Source of the DNA: Planctomycetota bacterium
GTDB lineage: Bacteria > Planctomycetota > Uabimicrobiia > Uabimicrobiales > Uabimicrobiaceae
Assembly: GCA_029260735.1 (NCBI GenBank)
Contig: JAJDCR010000044.1
Coordinates: 1-64,000, forward strand
DNA: 64,000 bases
Reading direction: 5' to 3'
Shown here piece after piece: positions 26,455 through 35,927 of the stretch (positions are counted from its first letter, which is position 1; every line of letters starts with the position of its first letter). Under the pieces are notes generated by a model. The model was not told where the DNA came from, did no database searches, and worked only from the letters and a program-made list of their open reading frames with translations. The translations under genes were made by a program, and so were the position numbers.

Positions 26455-27168
26455 CTAAAGATCTACGGTAATAAAAAATACATCCGGCTCTAAAGTTTTT
26501 TCTTCCAAAACCGTATATTCCAAATTACTTAGCCCTTCTTTACAAATATCGCCATGAAGCCGCGTTTGTAACAGATCAGCATTTTTCCGAACACTTGGAC
26601 TAGCTTTATCAGTTCGCTTATGATCTAAGCAACGGTAGCGCCCAAGGCGTCTTTTAAAAGTGAGGCCTTGCTTAATGCATCTGTCATGAAGATCCTTATC
26701 TTCTGGTCCCCACCCCCAATAATCATTCGAAAAGCCATTGGCAATTTGATAGCAATCATTAGGTATTATGGTAACTCCCCCCCAATAACTTTTTTGAACC
26801 ACCCAGCTACCGAGAACTTCTCTATAGCCCCATCGATCTAAGTAAGTTGCTAATTGGGTCGGATGGGAAGAATACGAATAATTACAAGAACTATCCTCTG
26901 GTAACATATCGACATCATGAAAACAGATATAGTCACAGTTTTCTTTAGCGATGGTATACCCTATATTCATCAACTTCCCACGATTAAAAAGCTTCTCTGG
27001 AGTCTGCTCGATAATGTAAATTTGAAAAATCAAATTCGGATGGCGCTTCGGAAGAAATTCCTTCATATATGGAATAAATTCGGCTAGGTGAGCCTCTCTA
27101 TCTCGATAAGGAACTAAAATAGCCAATCGATATTTAAAACCAAGTAGTTTTTTGAAAAATGCTATCAT
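26455..27168 (-). CDS. GT7-type (beta-1,4-galactosyltransferase-like) glycosyltransferase
   Basis: The order of motifs is that of the animal beta4GalT family: ILVPYRDREAHL (~18), FNRGKLMNIGY (~62), the metal-binding FHDVDMLPED (~84), SYWGGVTIIPNDCYQIANGF (~127) and WGWGPEDKDL (~150) with the catalytic-site Glu/Asp. It has no signal anchor or stem, so the enzyme is probably cytoplasmic (237 residues). The donor is likely UDP-sugar by family; the acceptor is unknown. It overlaps the NUDIX gene by 4 bases and is last in the operon kinase-NUDIX-GT7. Confidence 0.85.
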   Translation of the reverse strand: MIAFFKKLLGFKYRLAILVPYRDREAHLAEFIPYMKEFLPKRHPNLIFQIYIIEQTPEKLFNRGKLMNIGYTIAKENCDYICFHDVDMLPEDSSCNYSYSSHPTQLATYLDRWGYREVLGSWVVQKSYWGGVTIIPNDCYQIANGFSNDYWGWGPEDKDLHDRCIKQGLTFKRRLGRYRCLDHKRTDKASPSVRKNADLLQTRLHGDICKEGLSNLEYTVLEEKTLEPDVFFITVDL

Positions 27169-27722
27169 AATTTTTTTTCCCTTAAGTATTTTCGCAAGCG
27201 TAAAATAGCATAAATAGTTTGGGGTTCTTCTATTTCTAAGTCCTCGATCATCTGGTAAGCTTTTTCAAGAGGGATTTTTACAGTTTCCATCGTATCTTCA
27301 CCAGGATCACGCCGGACATGTTTTTCTTCCAAATTAGTCGCCAAAAAAAGGTAAGCCTTAGCTTTAAAGAAAGTACTCTTGGATTTCATCACTTCAATAA
27401 GCTCTAGTTTGTGAGGAAAGTATCCCACCTCCTCCAGTAGCTCGCGTTTGGCTGCTTCCTCCGAAGTTTCATTCTCCTCTATTGACCCGGTGGGAACACG
27501 AAGAACATATTGCCCAGCAGCCCCCCGGTACTCTCGGACAAGGAGTAAATAATCATCATCGGTAAGAGCTAAAACTTTGGCTCCTCCAAATCCCTTTAGT
27601 TCAACATACTCCCAGATTTCTTGATGACCGCTAGGAAACTCCATATCTATTTCGATTAGCTGTAACTTTTGTCCTTCATAAACAATTCGTTTAGCCAACT
27701 CTTTAGGCTTATTGCTCTGCAT
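27165..27722 (-). CDS. NUDIX hydrolase (ADP-ribose pyrophosphatase-like)
   Basis: 185 residues with the NUDIX box GSIEENETSEEAAKRELLEE followed by VGYF, matching GX5EX7REUXEEXGU. The preceding strand VREYRGAAGQYVLRVPTG is typical of ADP-ribose/nucleoside-diphosphate-sugar hydrolases, as is the downstream loop with GEDTMETVKIPLEKA. It overlaps the kinase gene by 14 bases and the glycosyltransferase by 4, so all three are probably translated from one message. A link to nucleotide-sugar turnover beside a GT7 enzyme is plausible but inferred. Confidence 0.88.
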   Translation of the reverse strand: MQSNKPKELAKRIVYEGQKLQLIEIDMEFPSGHQEIWEYVELKGFGGAKVLALTDDDYLLLVREYRGAAGQYVLRVPTGSIEENETSEEAAKRELLEEVGYFPHKLELIEVMKSKSTFFKAKAYLFLATNLEEKHVRRDPGEDTMETVKIPLEKAYQMIEDLEIEEPQTIYAILRLRKYLREKKL

Positions 27723-30700
27723 AAATTATTTTCCTATCTTGATAGTCTATTCGCCAAATCTTGACAGTTCCATCCTCTCCTCCAGAAGCTAAGATCTTTC
27801 CATCTGCACTAAGAGCTAGTGAGCGCACACCGTAGTCATGTTTTTGCAAAGTAAGGAGAGCGCTTTTTACCAAGCCAATTTCCTCGGAAGCAATAGTTAT
27901 TATATCTTCGGCTTGCGCTTGGACATCCCATATTTTAATTGTTCTGTCCATCCCACAAGATATAATTCTTTTGCTATCGGGAGTAAAAAAACATTCGGGA
28001 GCAGAGTCCGCATGACGAAAGAACAACTTGCTAACTTTAGCTTTTTCTCGATCGAACAAATAAATCAAGCCATTTGCTCCAGAAATAGCGATAAATTTAT
28101 TATCTGGACTAAAACTACAACCGCGAAATACGCTCTCATTGCGTCCTCGGAGCGCGCCGGGTATTGGCTGGTAAAGCAAAATATTCTGAGAAGTTTTATT
28201 GGCAATGTCACAAAGGGCCACTCGGCCACTTGCGGTAACAGCTACTTGAGTACTGTCCGAGCTAAAAACGCATTTTTCTCCCTCATTTTGATAAATTTGA
28301 ACAGAAGGAGAGAGAACCTGCTGGACATTTTCTGGTGTTAAATTTTCAGGAATCTCCCAAATCAATAAACTATCTTTTGTATCTGGATCGGTGTCTAGTA
28401 TAGCAGCAACTTTTTTCCCATCCGGACTATAATCGCAACGTAGAATAGTTCGATCCAAGGGAGAAAAAAACTCTGCTACGAGTTTTTGGGTAGCGACTTC
28501 ATACAAGCTAGCATTTTTTTCTGTGGAGACAATGAACAAATACTTCCCATCGGGACTAAAAGCGCAATCTCGATTTGTCGGAATAAGGCCATTTCTGATG
28601 GGATTTAGGGCCTTATTATTGACAAGATCCCATAGTTCAACAGAGTTTGTGATATAACGCATAATAGCTAGTTTTTTTCCATCCGGGCTAAACTTCAGCT
28701 GAGTGACAGGACTAGTCCCCTTCGATAAAACGTAAGGATTTTCTTTTCTGTCTACTTGCCAAAACTTAAGGGAAGCCAGGTTATTTTTATCACTATCGTG
28801 ATGCCCTGTCACAATAGTACGCCCGTCAGGACTAAGGGTCACGCATTCAATGGCATTATCGTTTTCATCCTGATTGATTCTTCCGGTGCTTCCAAAAAAC
28901 TTCCTTTCTATTTTGCCCGTTTCTACATTCCAAAGAATGATTCGGTTATCGTTTCCCACAGAAATAAGTTTATTGCCATCGGGAGTAAAAACACAGTCTG
29001 TTACTTCCCTACTGTGGCCTCGAAGAATCTCACGAACTTTACCGTTTACGGAATTCCACAAAATAATGGTTTTATCATGGCTCGTTGTGGCAATGGTTTT
29101 GTCATCCCCTGGGCGAAAAGCACAGCTAGTAATTTTTGCTTTATGGCCAGACAAAACCTTCCAAACACTCAGTAATCCTGTTTGCCATAAAAAGAGTTTT
29201 TCGTTTACGGAGGTAGCCAATAGTTTTCCATTAGAATTGTAAGCACAGTGATGCATACTTAGAAACCGCCGAACACTTTCCTCTTTTTCTCCTGTTTTTG
29301 TATTACGAAAAATAAGAAACTCGTCTTCGGCTTGCTCCTCTAAGCCTGCTTTTCTATTTCTAGGCGCAATGACATTGCGAAAACTCGTAGCAATTTTATC
29401 TTCCTTGGGATGAAAGGCGAGTCCTTCTAAAAAATGACGATGGGTTGCTCGGACAATGTACTTTTGCTCGGGTAAGCTCCACAAAGAAAAATGTCTTCTT
29501 CCTCCGAAAGCTAAAGTTTCTCCATCAGGACTAAAAGAACAAGTGCTCAAAAGAACTTCTTCTTCGATAACAGAAGTGAAAATCTTTTCAATCCTAGGTT
29601 TTGTAGATAAATCCCAAAGAACAGCTTTTGTTGTATCCCAATTACCTCCTACGCTAATAAGATACTTAGCATCGGGACTAAAAGCACTATGGGAAACTTT
29701 GTGAGAGTGTCCTTTCAAGGTCAAAAACTCATCGTGAGAAACAGATCTAAGCCAATGCCATTCCCATCCTCGATGTTGCGGTAAACAACGCTCTAATAAA
29801 TGATCCACTTCTGCGCTAGCTTCTTCTTCGGAAAATTTTTGGGCAAGAGTAATGTTCGCTTGGTAGACGCTTTGGTCGGCAATATTTTTTGCTCCAATAG
29901 CGTTTTCTTTCTCTTCTTTTAACTGTTGGTTGATTTTGATAAAGTCTTCGTTCGCCTGATTTAGCTCTTCATTCACTCGCACAAAATCGTCATTTTTCTG
30001 CTTGAACTCTAAATTTACCCTACCTAGTTTCTGGTTTGCGGTGTACTGCAAATAAATTGTTCCAGTGACACTAATGTTTAGAATAAGAAAGAAAAATAAA
30101 CTGATCACAGCTAGAGTTTTATTACGGGAGATCAACTTTTGAAAGTAAGTCCATCGAGTAGGCGGTTTTGCCAAAATGGGACGTTCCTGCAAAAAATTAT
30201 CCAAGTCGCGAGCAAAAAACTTTGCTTTAAGGTACCTTTTCCCAGGTGATTTCTCTAGGGATTTTAAGCAAATAGCTTCTAGCTCAGGGGGAATGTCTGG
30301 GTTCAAATCGCATGGTGCGATAGGGTCACGAGTGACAACTTGATGGATAATATTAAAAACATTGTCTCCTTGAAAAGGAGAGGTTTTTGTTAAAACTTCA
30401 TACAATGTTGCTCCCAAAGAGTAAACGTCGCTCCGGGCATCTACCTTTTTCCCTTCGGCTTGCTCAGGAGACATATAAGCGGGAGTTCCCATTACTTCTC
30501 CTGTTCGACTAAGGTCAGAATTCTCTACTTTCGCTAAGCCAAAGTCCATTAAACGGGGCTCTCCCCTTTGGTCTATCATAATGTTGGAAGGCTTTATGTC
30601 GCGATGGAGTATTCCATTTTTATGAACCTCTTCTAAAGCCAAAGCCGCTTTTAGGATAATTTGAGCCGCTTCTTTAGGAGAAACTTTCCCTGATCTTGCC

Positions 30701-31503
30701 CGACTAGAGAGAATGTCTCCCTCAATATATTCCATGATGAAGTAGTTCTGAGGCTCTTCTCCAATTTCATAGACTTTAATGATATTAGGGTGCTCTAACT
30801 GAGCCATAGAGCGAGCTTCGATCATAAAGCGTTTAATTTGTTTTTCGCTAACTTCGGCACTAGTCAAAATTACTTTTATAGCGACGGTTCGGTTAAGCTT
30901 AGGATCATAAGCCTTGTAGACTTTCCCCATTCCTCCTTGGCCTATTTCTTCTAAAACTTCGTAATGACCAAAGTTAAAATTTTCTTCCTTTTCTTTTTTT
31001 TGTTCGGTCATATCATTTAGTTGATCGCTAGTCTCTAAAAATTGAGTCTCCATCGCTCCACTAGCAGCATTCCCGGAATAATTTTCTAAAACATTAGATT
31101 GAGAGGGAAACAAAAGTCGTACCACTTCATAGTCTTCTTTGGTAAAAACATTTTGTTGATAATAGTGTTCAATGCTACTGTTTAAAAAAGTGGGAGTAAT
31201 CTCAGGAGACCAATGGTTCCAAGCAACAACACCTCGGCCTTCCCGCAAATCAGCAACGTTTTCTCTTAAGATATTTTGACATTCCTGAGGAGATAGGTAG
31301 CCAAGGTTTTGTATTCCCAATAAAATTAGATATTTGGCATAAAGAAAGCGTAGATTGTTGATTTGCTCGGGGGTAAGTATCTTTTGATCACAAGCGTATT
31401 GATCAAAAGGAAGGGAAAGGGCTTTTAAAAAGGCAGAATTCTCTGCAGAAATGTAGTTCAGACGCTGAGCAAAATACATTAGCCAATAGTTTCGATCTTC
31501 CAT
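27709..31503 (-). CDS. Ser/Thr protein kinase with C-terminal WD40 repeats
   Basis: 1264 residues. An N-terminal helical region (~1-170) precedes a complete PknB-type kinase (~175-440): IGQGGMGKVYKAYD, AIKVIL, catalytic HRDIKPSNIM, DFGLAKVE and GTPAYMSPEQA. One membrane helix (~464-488, AVISLFFFLILNISVTGTI) and a short coiled coil (~490-545) follow. The rest (~590-1264) is WD40 repeats with FSPDGK and ILWNVETGK-type repeats, probably forming two propellers outside the membrane. This architecture is common in planctomycetes. It is first gene of an operon with NUDIX and GT7 genes. Its stop (27709) lies inside the NUDIX gene, which starts at 27722. Targets are unknown. Confidence 0.92.
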   Translation of the reverse strand: MEDRNYWLMYFAQRLNYISAENSAFLKALSLPFDQYACDQKILTPEQINNLRFLYAKYLILLGIQNLGYLSPQECQNILRENVADLREGRGVVAWNHWSPEITPTFLNSSIEHYYQQNVFTKEDYEVVRLLFPSQSNVLENYSGNAASGAMETQFLETSDQLNDMTEQKKEKEENFNFGHYEVLEEIGQGGMGKVYKAYDPKLNRTVAIKVILTSAEVSEKQIKRFMIEARSMAQLEHPNIIKVYEIGEEPQNYFIMEYIEGDILSSRARSGKVSPKEAAQIILKAALALEEVHKNGILHRDIKPSNIMIDQRGEPRLMDFGLAKVENSDLSRTGEVMGTPAYMSPEQAEGKKVDARSDVYSLGATLYEVLTKTSPFQGDNVFNIIHQVVTRDPIAPCDLNPDIPPELEAICLKSLEKSPGKRYLKAKFFARDLDNFLQERPILAKPPTRWTYFQKLISRNKTLAVISLFFFLILNISVTGTIYLQYTANQKLGRVNLEFKQKNDDFVRVNEELNQANEDFIKINQQLKEEKENAIGAKNIADQSVYQANITLAQKFSEEEASAEVDHLLERCLPQHRGWEWHWLRSVSHDEFLTLKGHSHKVSHSAFSPDAKYLISVGGNWDTTKAVLWDLSTKPRIEKIFTSVIEEEVLLSTCSFSPDGETLAFGGRRHFSLWSLPEQKYIVRATHRHFLEGLAFHPKEDKIATSFRNVIAPRNRKAGLEEQAEDEFLIFRNTKTGEKEESVRRFLSMHHCAYNSNGKLLATSVNEKLFLWQTGLLSVWKVLSGHKAKITSCAFRPGDDKTIATTSHDKTIILWNSVNGKVREILRGHSREVTDCVFTPDGNKLISVGNDNRIILWNVETGKIERKFFGSTGRINQDENDNAIECVTLSPDGRTIVTGHHDSDKNNLASLKFWQVDRKENPYVLSKGTSPVTQLKFSPDGKKLAIMRYITNSVELWDLVNNKALNPIRNGLIPTNRDCAFSPDGKYLFIVSTEKNASLYEVATQKLVAEFFSPLDRTILRCDYSPDGKKVAAILDTDPDTKDSLLIWEIPENLTPENVQQVLSPSVQIYQNEGEKCVFSSDSTQVAVTASGRVALCDIANKTSQNILLYQPIPGALRGRNESVFRGCSFSPDNKFIAISGANGLIYLFDREKAKVSKLFFRHADSAPECFFTPDSKRIISCGMDRTIKIWDVQAQAEDIITIASEEIGLVKSALLTLQKHDYGVRSLALSADGKILASGGEDGTVKIWRIDYQDRKIIYAEQ

Positions 31504-31753
31504 AAAAACTCAACATCTCCAAGAAAGGGAAAACTTTTTCTCTAAGATCCTTTGTTTATAAGCTTCTAGCTTATCACAAAATCCCTTTCATGAACAGTAG
31601 TAACTCTTAATTTTCCAAGAAAAATTTGCCACAAACCAGAAGAACCGCTAATGGCTAACTAAACAAGAATTTATTAGCTTTTAGTAGAGAATACTAGTAA
31701 AATTTAACCGTCTCTTTACAAACCTTTCTAACATTTTACTTAAGGAAGCTACT

Positions 31754-32470
31754 ATGAAGTTTCACTTGTATATCGCTATAGCATTTACAATTTCTTTTTC
31801 TTGCATTAGTGTTCAGGCTTACACAATTACAGCTTTTGATGCGGCTAACTTTTTTTCTCCTGGCTCTGCTCCTACTCCAGGGCAAACAGCCAACTTAGAT
31901 AACACTGTCGGAATCAATGATTTCATTATTGAAGACTTTGAGGATAATAACTTAATCAATGGTCTTTCTATGAGTTTAGCTGTTGCAGGAACTCAAGTCG
32001 ACCCAGCACCTCCTTCTACTTTTGCAAACACAAACAAAGTTGCCGCGATTTGGGACGGAACCCGATCATTGGTCGCTTCTGTTGGTGGTGAAGGAGAAGG
32101 TGATTTCGGAGCAGTTCCTGGTGACTTTGATGCTGTTTTTCGCTACTCACCGGGGGCAAATTCTTTTTCGATAGGGGTGGGAGATATCAATCAAGATATC
32201 AGACTAGTTGTCAATGGTACTGATGATTTAGGAATAGTTCGAGACCTTCCTGGTTATAATATTACTTTTGATGACGGCCGAGACGCTTATCTTCTTATCA
32301 ATGTATCCCTTGGAGATGCTCCTATCACAGAGGTTCGATTTGTTGGTACGCCCTCAGGAGACGGAGTTTTTTTTGATCACCTTGCTGTTGATCGAGTAGT
32401 TCCTGAGCCAAGTAGCTGCATTTTGATGCTTTTAGCTATATTTGCCAGTGCTTTTGGACGAAAAAGATAA
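31754..32470 (+). CDS. PEP-CTERM-anchored secreted protein
   Basis: 238 residues. There is a signal peptide (KFHLYIAIAFTISFSCISVQA), a beta-rich body (IIEDFEDNNLINGLSMSL, SFSIGVGDINQDIRLVVNG, ITEVRFVGTPSGDGVFFDHL) and a C-terminal sorting signal VPEPSSCILMLLAIFASAF followed by GRKR. This is the PEP-CTERM tripartite signal processed by an exosortase in other bacteria. The middle resembles the family of secreted 'DFE'/lectin-like PEP-CTERM proteins. It stands alone, divergent from the kinase gene (250-base gap). Ribosome site AAGGAAG precedes ATG 31754. The exosortase is not in this window. Confidence 0.82.
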   Translation: MKFHLYIAIAFTISFSCISVQAYTITAFDAANFFSPGSAPTPGQTANLDNTVGINDFIIEDFEDNNLINGLSMSLAVAGTQVDPAPPSTFANTNKVAAIWDGTRSLVASVGGEGEGDFGAVPGDFDAVFRYSPGANSFSIGVGDINQDIRLVVNGTDDLGIVRDLPGYNITFDDGRDAYLLINVSLGDAPITEVRFVGTPSGDGVFFDHLAVDRVVPEPSSCILMLLAIFASAFGRKR

Positions 32471-32573
32471 ATATTTTATACGACTAGCACATCCTAATCA
32501 AAAAAACATATTTTTTCTGTGATCAAAGCTCGAAAAACTATTGCAATCCTCAAAAGATTTTCCTACAATAAAA

Positions 32574-32624
32574 GATAAAAGCATGCGATTTACTTTTATA
32601 GCCTAAAATAGGATAAAAGCATGC
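32574..32624. promoter_or_regulatory. Paired direct repeat before the Rieske operon
   Basis: GATAAAAGCATGC occurs twice (32574-32586 and 32612-32624), 38 bases apart. The bases between carry an imperfect palindrome (CTTTTAT…ATAAAAG). The second copy ends 39 bases before the Rieske start, a fair position for a regulator site. Confidence 0.4.
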
Positions 32625-32663
32625 CTTATTTTATGTCTCACAACATTTAGGATGTAGCAAATT

Positions 32664-33215
32664 ATGGATGAAAAGGTTTCTTCTGAAAACCAAGATAAAA
32701 GAAATCAACGTCGGAACTTTCTAAGTACCGCTTTAATGGGACTGGGACTAGCCGCCAGTTACGGCACATTGGCCACAATGGCAGGGCGCTTTCTTTATCC
32801 GGCTAAACCAACCCCTAAACAATGGGCCTTTGTTGCTGTGGCTCGGAGCATCCCCGTGGGCTCATCTCTCTCTTACCAAACACCCAAGGGAGAGAAAGTT
32901 GCCATTACCCGGCACAGAGACAAGGGACTAGTGGATGATTTTATTGCTCTATCAAGTACCTGCCCTCACTTGGGCTGCCAAGTCCATTGGGAGTCACAAA
33001 ACAGTCGTTTTTTTTGTCCTTGCCACAACGGGACTTTTGATCAATTTGGAAAGGGAACCGGAGGGCCGCCTAAAGACTCACAAATGTCTCTCCCTCAATA
33101 CCCTTTAAAAATAGAAAAAGGAATGCTTTTTATTGAGGTAGCCGCTTCTCTTTCGTGGATAAAAACGAACAAGAAACCTTCTTCAGTTTCCTTTGATGAT
33201 GCAAGGAGAGTTTAA
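32664..33215 (+). CDS. qcrA: Rieske iron-sulfur protein of a cytochrome bc complex
   Basis: 183 residues. A Tat-type signal (RRNFLS followed by GLGLAASYGTLA) anchors a Rieske domain whose 2Fe-2S ligands are in CPHLGCQVHW (C and H) and CPCHNGTFDQFG (C and H), with the disulfide cysteines also present. It transfers electrons from quinol at the Qo site of cytochrome b to the c-type acceptor. Its stop codon overlaps the next ATG (TAATG). The downstream octahaem protein takes the place normally held by cytochrome c1. Confidence 0.92.
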   Translation: MDEKVSSENQDKRNQRRNFLSTALMGLGLAASYGTLATMAGRFLYPAKPTPKQWAFVAVARSIPVGSSLSYQTPKGEKVAITRHRDKGLVDDFIALSSTCPHLGCQVHWESQNSRFFCPCHNGTFDQFGKGTGGPPKDSQMSLPQYPLKIEKGMLFIEVAASLSWIKTNKKPSSVSFDDARRV

Positions 33216-34261
33216 TGCCACTTATGAAATGGTTTCAAGAACGGATTCCTATTTCTGGGGAAAGTATTCGTGAGTTAACCAACGAACCCGTCCCTAACCA
33301 TCTCAAAAAATGGTGGTTTTGTTTAGGAGGAACTCCCGCTTATCTTTTCTTAGTTCAGATAGTAACGGGAATTTTATTGGCAATTTACTACGAGTCGTCT
33401 ACTCGTACAGCCCATGAGTCCATTCGGTATATAACAGAAGAGGTCTCTTTTGGTTGGTACTTACGTAGTCTTCATAAGTGGGCTGCTACTTTAATGATAG
33501 CAGCGGTCATCCTCCACCAAATGCGAGTTTATTTCACGGCATCTTACCGCAAACCCAGAGAACTCAACTGGATGATAGGGATGTGCTTACTGGCATGTAC
33601 GCTAGGAGCCGGCTTCACCGGCTATAGCTTAGTCTATGAACAACTCAGCTATTGGGGGGCAACCGTCGGAGCAAATATCGCAGAGACTGTTCCTATTGTA
33701 GGAACTTTTTTCAAAAAAATGCTCTTAGCAGGAGACGTTTATAACGACAAAACCCTCCCGCGCTTTTATATTTTACACGCAGCCATCATTCCTGTGACGA
33801 TGATCTTACTCATTATGGTTCATATTGCCTTCATTCGAATGCAAGGAGTGACTAAAATTCACTTTGCCGACGAAAAAGAAGGCGAAGCAAAGGAATTCAA
33901 TTTTTTCCCTGACCATCTTCTCACAGAAATTATCATGGGTTTAGTTTTGATGGTTATTTTAAGCGCTTTAGCAACTGTTTTTCCAGCAACGATGGGTCCA
34001 AAAGCTAACCCATTGGTTACCCCTGAAGTGATTAAGCCAGAATGGTTTTTTTATGTTTTCTTCCGTTGGCTGAAACTCTTCTCCGGAACTGTCGCCGTTC
34101 TAAGTAGTGGCTTCATTGTCTTTGTCATGTTCGCTTGGCCTTTTATAGACAAATGGCTAGTCAAGAAAACAAAGTCGGAAGACACTCATGTTTGGATCGG
34201 AATACTGGGAGTTTTAGCAATTGTCGGATTCACAATTTGGGAAGCCGCTGTAAAACATTAG
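33215..34261 (+). CDS. qcrB: Cytochrome b subunit of the bc-type complex
   Basis: 348 residues with about eight membrane helices. The two histidine pairs for haems bL/bH lie in SLHKWAATLMIAAVILHQ and RFYILHAAIIPVTMILLIMV (the second pair closes with VH). The Qo-site motif appears as KPEWFF in place of PEWY. The protein joins the cytochrome b6-like N-terminus and subunit-IV-like part in one chain but is shorter than mitochondrial cytochrome b. It oxidises and reduces quinone in the membrane. It starts inside the Rieske stop codon and is followed 64 bases later by the octahaem gene. Confidence 0.92.
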   Translation: MPLMKWFQERIPISGESIRELTNEPVPNHLKKWWFCLGGTPAYLFLVQIVTGILLAIYYESSTRTAHESIRYITEEVSFGWYLRSLHKWAATLMIAAVILHQMRVYFTASYRKPRELNWMIGMCLLACTLGAGFTGYSLVYEQLSYWGATVGANIAETVPIVGTFFKKMLLAGDVYNDKTLPRFYILHAAIIPVTMILLIMVHIAFIRMQGVTKIHFADEKEGEAKEFNFFPDHLLTEIIMGLVLMVILSALATVFPATMGPKANPLVTPEVIKPEWFFYVFFRWLKLFSGTVAVLSSGFIVFVMFAWPFIDKWLVKKTKSEDTHVWIGILGVLAIVGFTIWEAAVKH

Positions 34262-34325
34262 GAAATGAAAATCTACTTTTACGTGGGTAACCCACTTAGA
34301 TAATGCATACATTAATAGGAATATC

Positions 34326-35915
34326 ATGACAAACGAAACAAAAAAGATGATTATTGCAGGACTAGGAGGAATATTTCTCCTTTCTCTTGTTTTTGTTCAA
34401 TGGATGGAAGTCATTCGAAAAAAAGAAGAAGCGGGCTTGAGTGACACTCATATTTCTATCCCGGCAGCTTCTTTAGACTGTGTTGAGTGCCACGCAGAAT
34501 CTTCTCCTGCCATTGTTGCCCACTGGAAGGGAAGCACTCACGCTAAAAAAGGGGTGGCTTGCGTAGAGTGCCACCAGGCGGAGGAGGGAGATATCGATGG
34601 TTTTTCTCACTATGGAGTTCACATTGCCACTATTGTTACTCCCCGAGATTGCGGAAGATGTCACGCTGAAGTTACTCACGAGTTTGAAGCCAGTCACCAT
34701 GCTGCTGCTGCTAATATTCTAGCTTCACTAGATAACTTTTTAGCAGAAACAGTCGAAGGATCTAGGATTCCCTTTGATCCCCACTCTCCCACTCCAGGGT
34801 TTGATTCTAATAAAAAAGTCAATGGAATGGCGAGCGTTTCTTCGGGGTGTAAACAATGCCATGGAAGCAAAGTGGCTCTTTTAGCTACAGACGGAAAGAT
34901 GATTACAGTCGACGATCTGAAGCCCGATGCTGATGGAAAACCCACCAATCTAGAAGCCATAGCAAGAGTAAAAAAGGACGAAAACGGAAACCCTTTATTT
35001 GATCATAACACTTGGCCAAATACAGGTATTGGAAGAATCAACTTGGACGGATCAAAAGGATCGTGCTCTGCTTGTCATAGCCGCCATGATTTCTCTCCGC
35101 GCCGTGCTCGTCAGCCAGAAAACTGTGGTAAATGTCACCTGGGGCCAGATCATCCCCAAAAAGAAATCTACGAAGAGTCTAAACACGGAGTAGCTTACCG
35201 AGATCTTCGAGACAAGATGAATCTCGATGGAGAAAGTTGGATTTTAGGAAAAGACTACTCCCATGCTCCGACCTGTGCTACTTGCCATATGTCAGGAAAC
35301 ACACGTAACGGAGGAAAGATCACTCATGATCCCGGACGGCGAATTTCTTGGACAAATCGTCCTCCTGTGAGCTTGCCTCTAGACACAGACGCAAATGGAA
35401 AAATTGTTACAGAAACCGATCCTGTAAAACGTTTAGCTCTAGTAAAGGACTCTGCTCAAAACAAGCGAAATCGGATGAAAGATGTTTGTCTTCATTGCCA
35501 TACTCCCAACTACGTAAACTCCTTTTACAAGCAGTACGACGACTTGGTTATTCTTTTTAATGAGAAATTTGCTAAACCAGGTAAAAAAATCATGAATAGC
35601 CTATGGGAACAAAAACTTATCAGCAAGCAACAATTTGATGATAAAGTGGAGTGGACTTGGTTCTACCTTTGGCATCATGAAGGACGTAGAGCTCGCCATG
35701 GTGCTGCTATGATGGCTCCTGATTACACTCATTGGCATGGGATGTATGAAGTGGCAGAGCGCTTCTATATGGAACTCGTTCCCGAAGTGCGAGAAATTAT
35801 TGAAGAAGCTCGTCATAAAGGAAAGGAAAAACAAGCAGACGAGGCCGAAAAAGTCCTCAATGCTATTTTAAGTCGCCCCGAACATCAATGGCAAAGTGCA
35901 GATAAAGAGAAATAA
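34326..35915 (+). CDS. Octahaem cytochrome c, hydroxylamine-oxidoreductase-like
   Basis: 529 residues with an N-terminal membrane segment (IIAGLGGIFLLSLVFV) and eight CxxCH haem sites: CVECH at 52 and 79, CGRCH at 109, then CKQCH, CSACH, CGKCH, CATCH and CLHCH. After the last haem come the conserved blocks HHEGRRARHGAAM and PDYTHWHGMYEVAE seen in HAO-family proteins. HAO oxidises hydroxylamine, while homologues reduce nitrite or hydrazine-cycle intermediates. The tyrosine that cross-links the catalytic P460 haem lies in this C-terminal region, but whether it is conserved needs an alignment. As third gene after Rieske and cytochrome b, it probably exchanges electrons with the quinone pool in place of cytochrome c1. 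Direction of flow is inference. Confidence 0.88.
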   Translation: MTNETKKMIIAGLGGIFLLSLVFVQWMEVIRKKEEAGLSDTHISIPAASLDCVECHAESSPAIVAHWKGSTHAKKGVACVECHQAEEGDIDGFSHYGVHIATIVTPRDCGRCHAEVTHEFEASHHAAAANILASLDNFLAETVEGSRIPFDPHSPTPGFDSNKKVNGMASVSSGCKQCHGSKVALLATDGKMITVDDLKPDADGKPTNLEAIARVKKDENGNPLFDHNTWPNTGIGRINLDGSKGSCSACHSRHDFSPRRARQPENCGKCHLGPDHPQKEIYEESKHGVAYRDLRDKMNLDGESWILGKDYSHAPTCATCHMSGNTRNGGKITHDPGRRISWTNRPPVSLPLDTDANGKIVTETDPVKRLALVKDSAQNKRNRMKDVCLHCHTPNYVNSFYKQYDDLVILFNEKFAKPGKKIMNSLWEQKLISKQQFDDKVEWTWFYLWHHEGRRARHGAAMMAPDYTHWHGMYEVAERFYMELVPEVREIIEEARHKGKEKQADEAEKVLNAILSRPEHQWQSADKEK

Positions 35916-35927
35916 GAAGAATTATAT

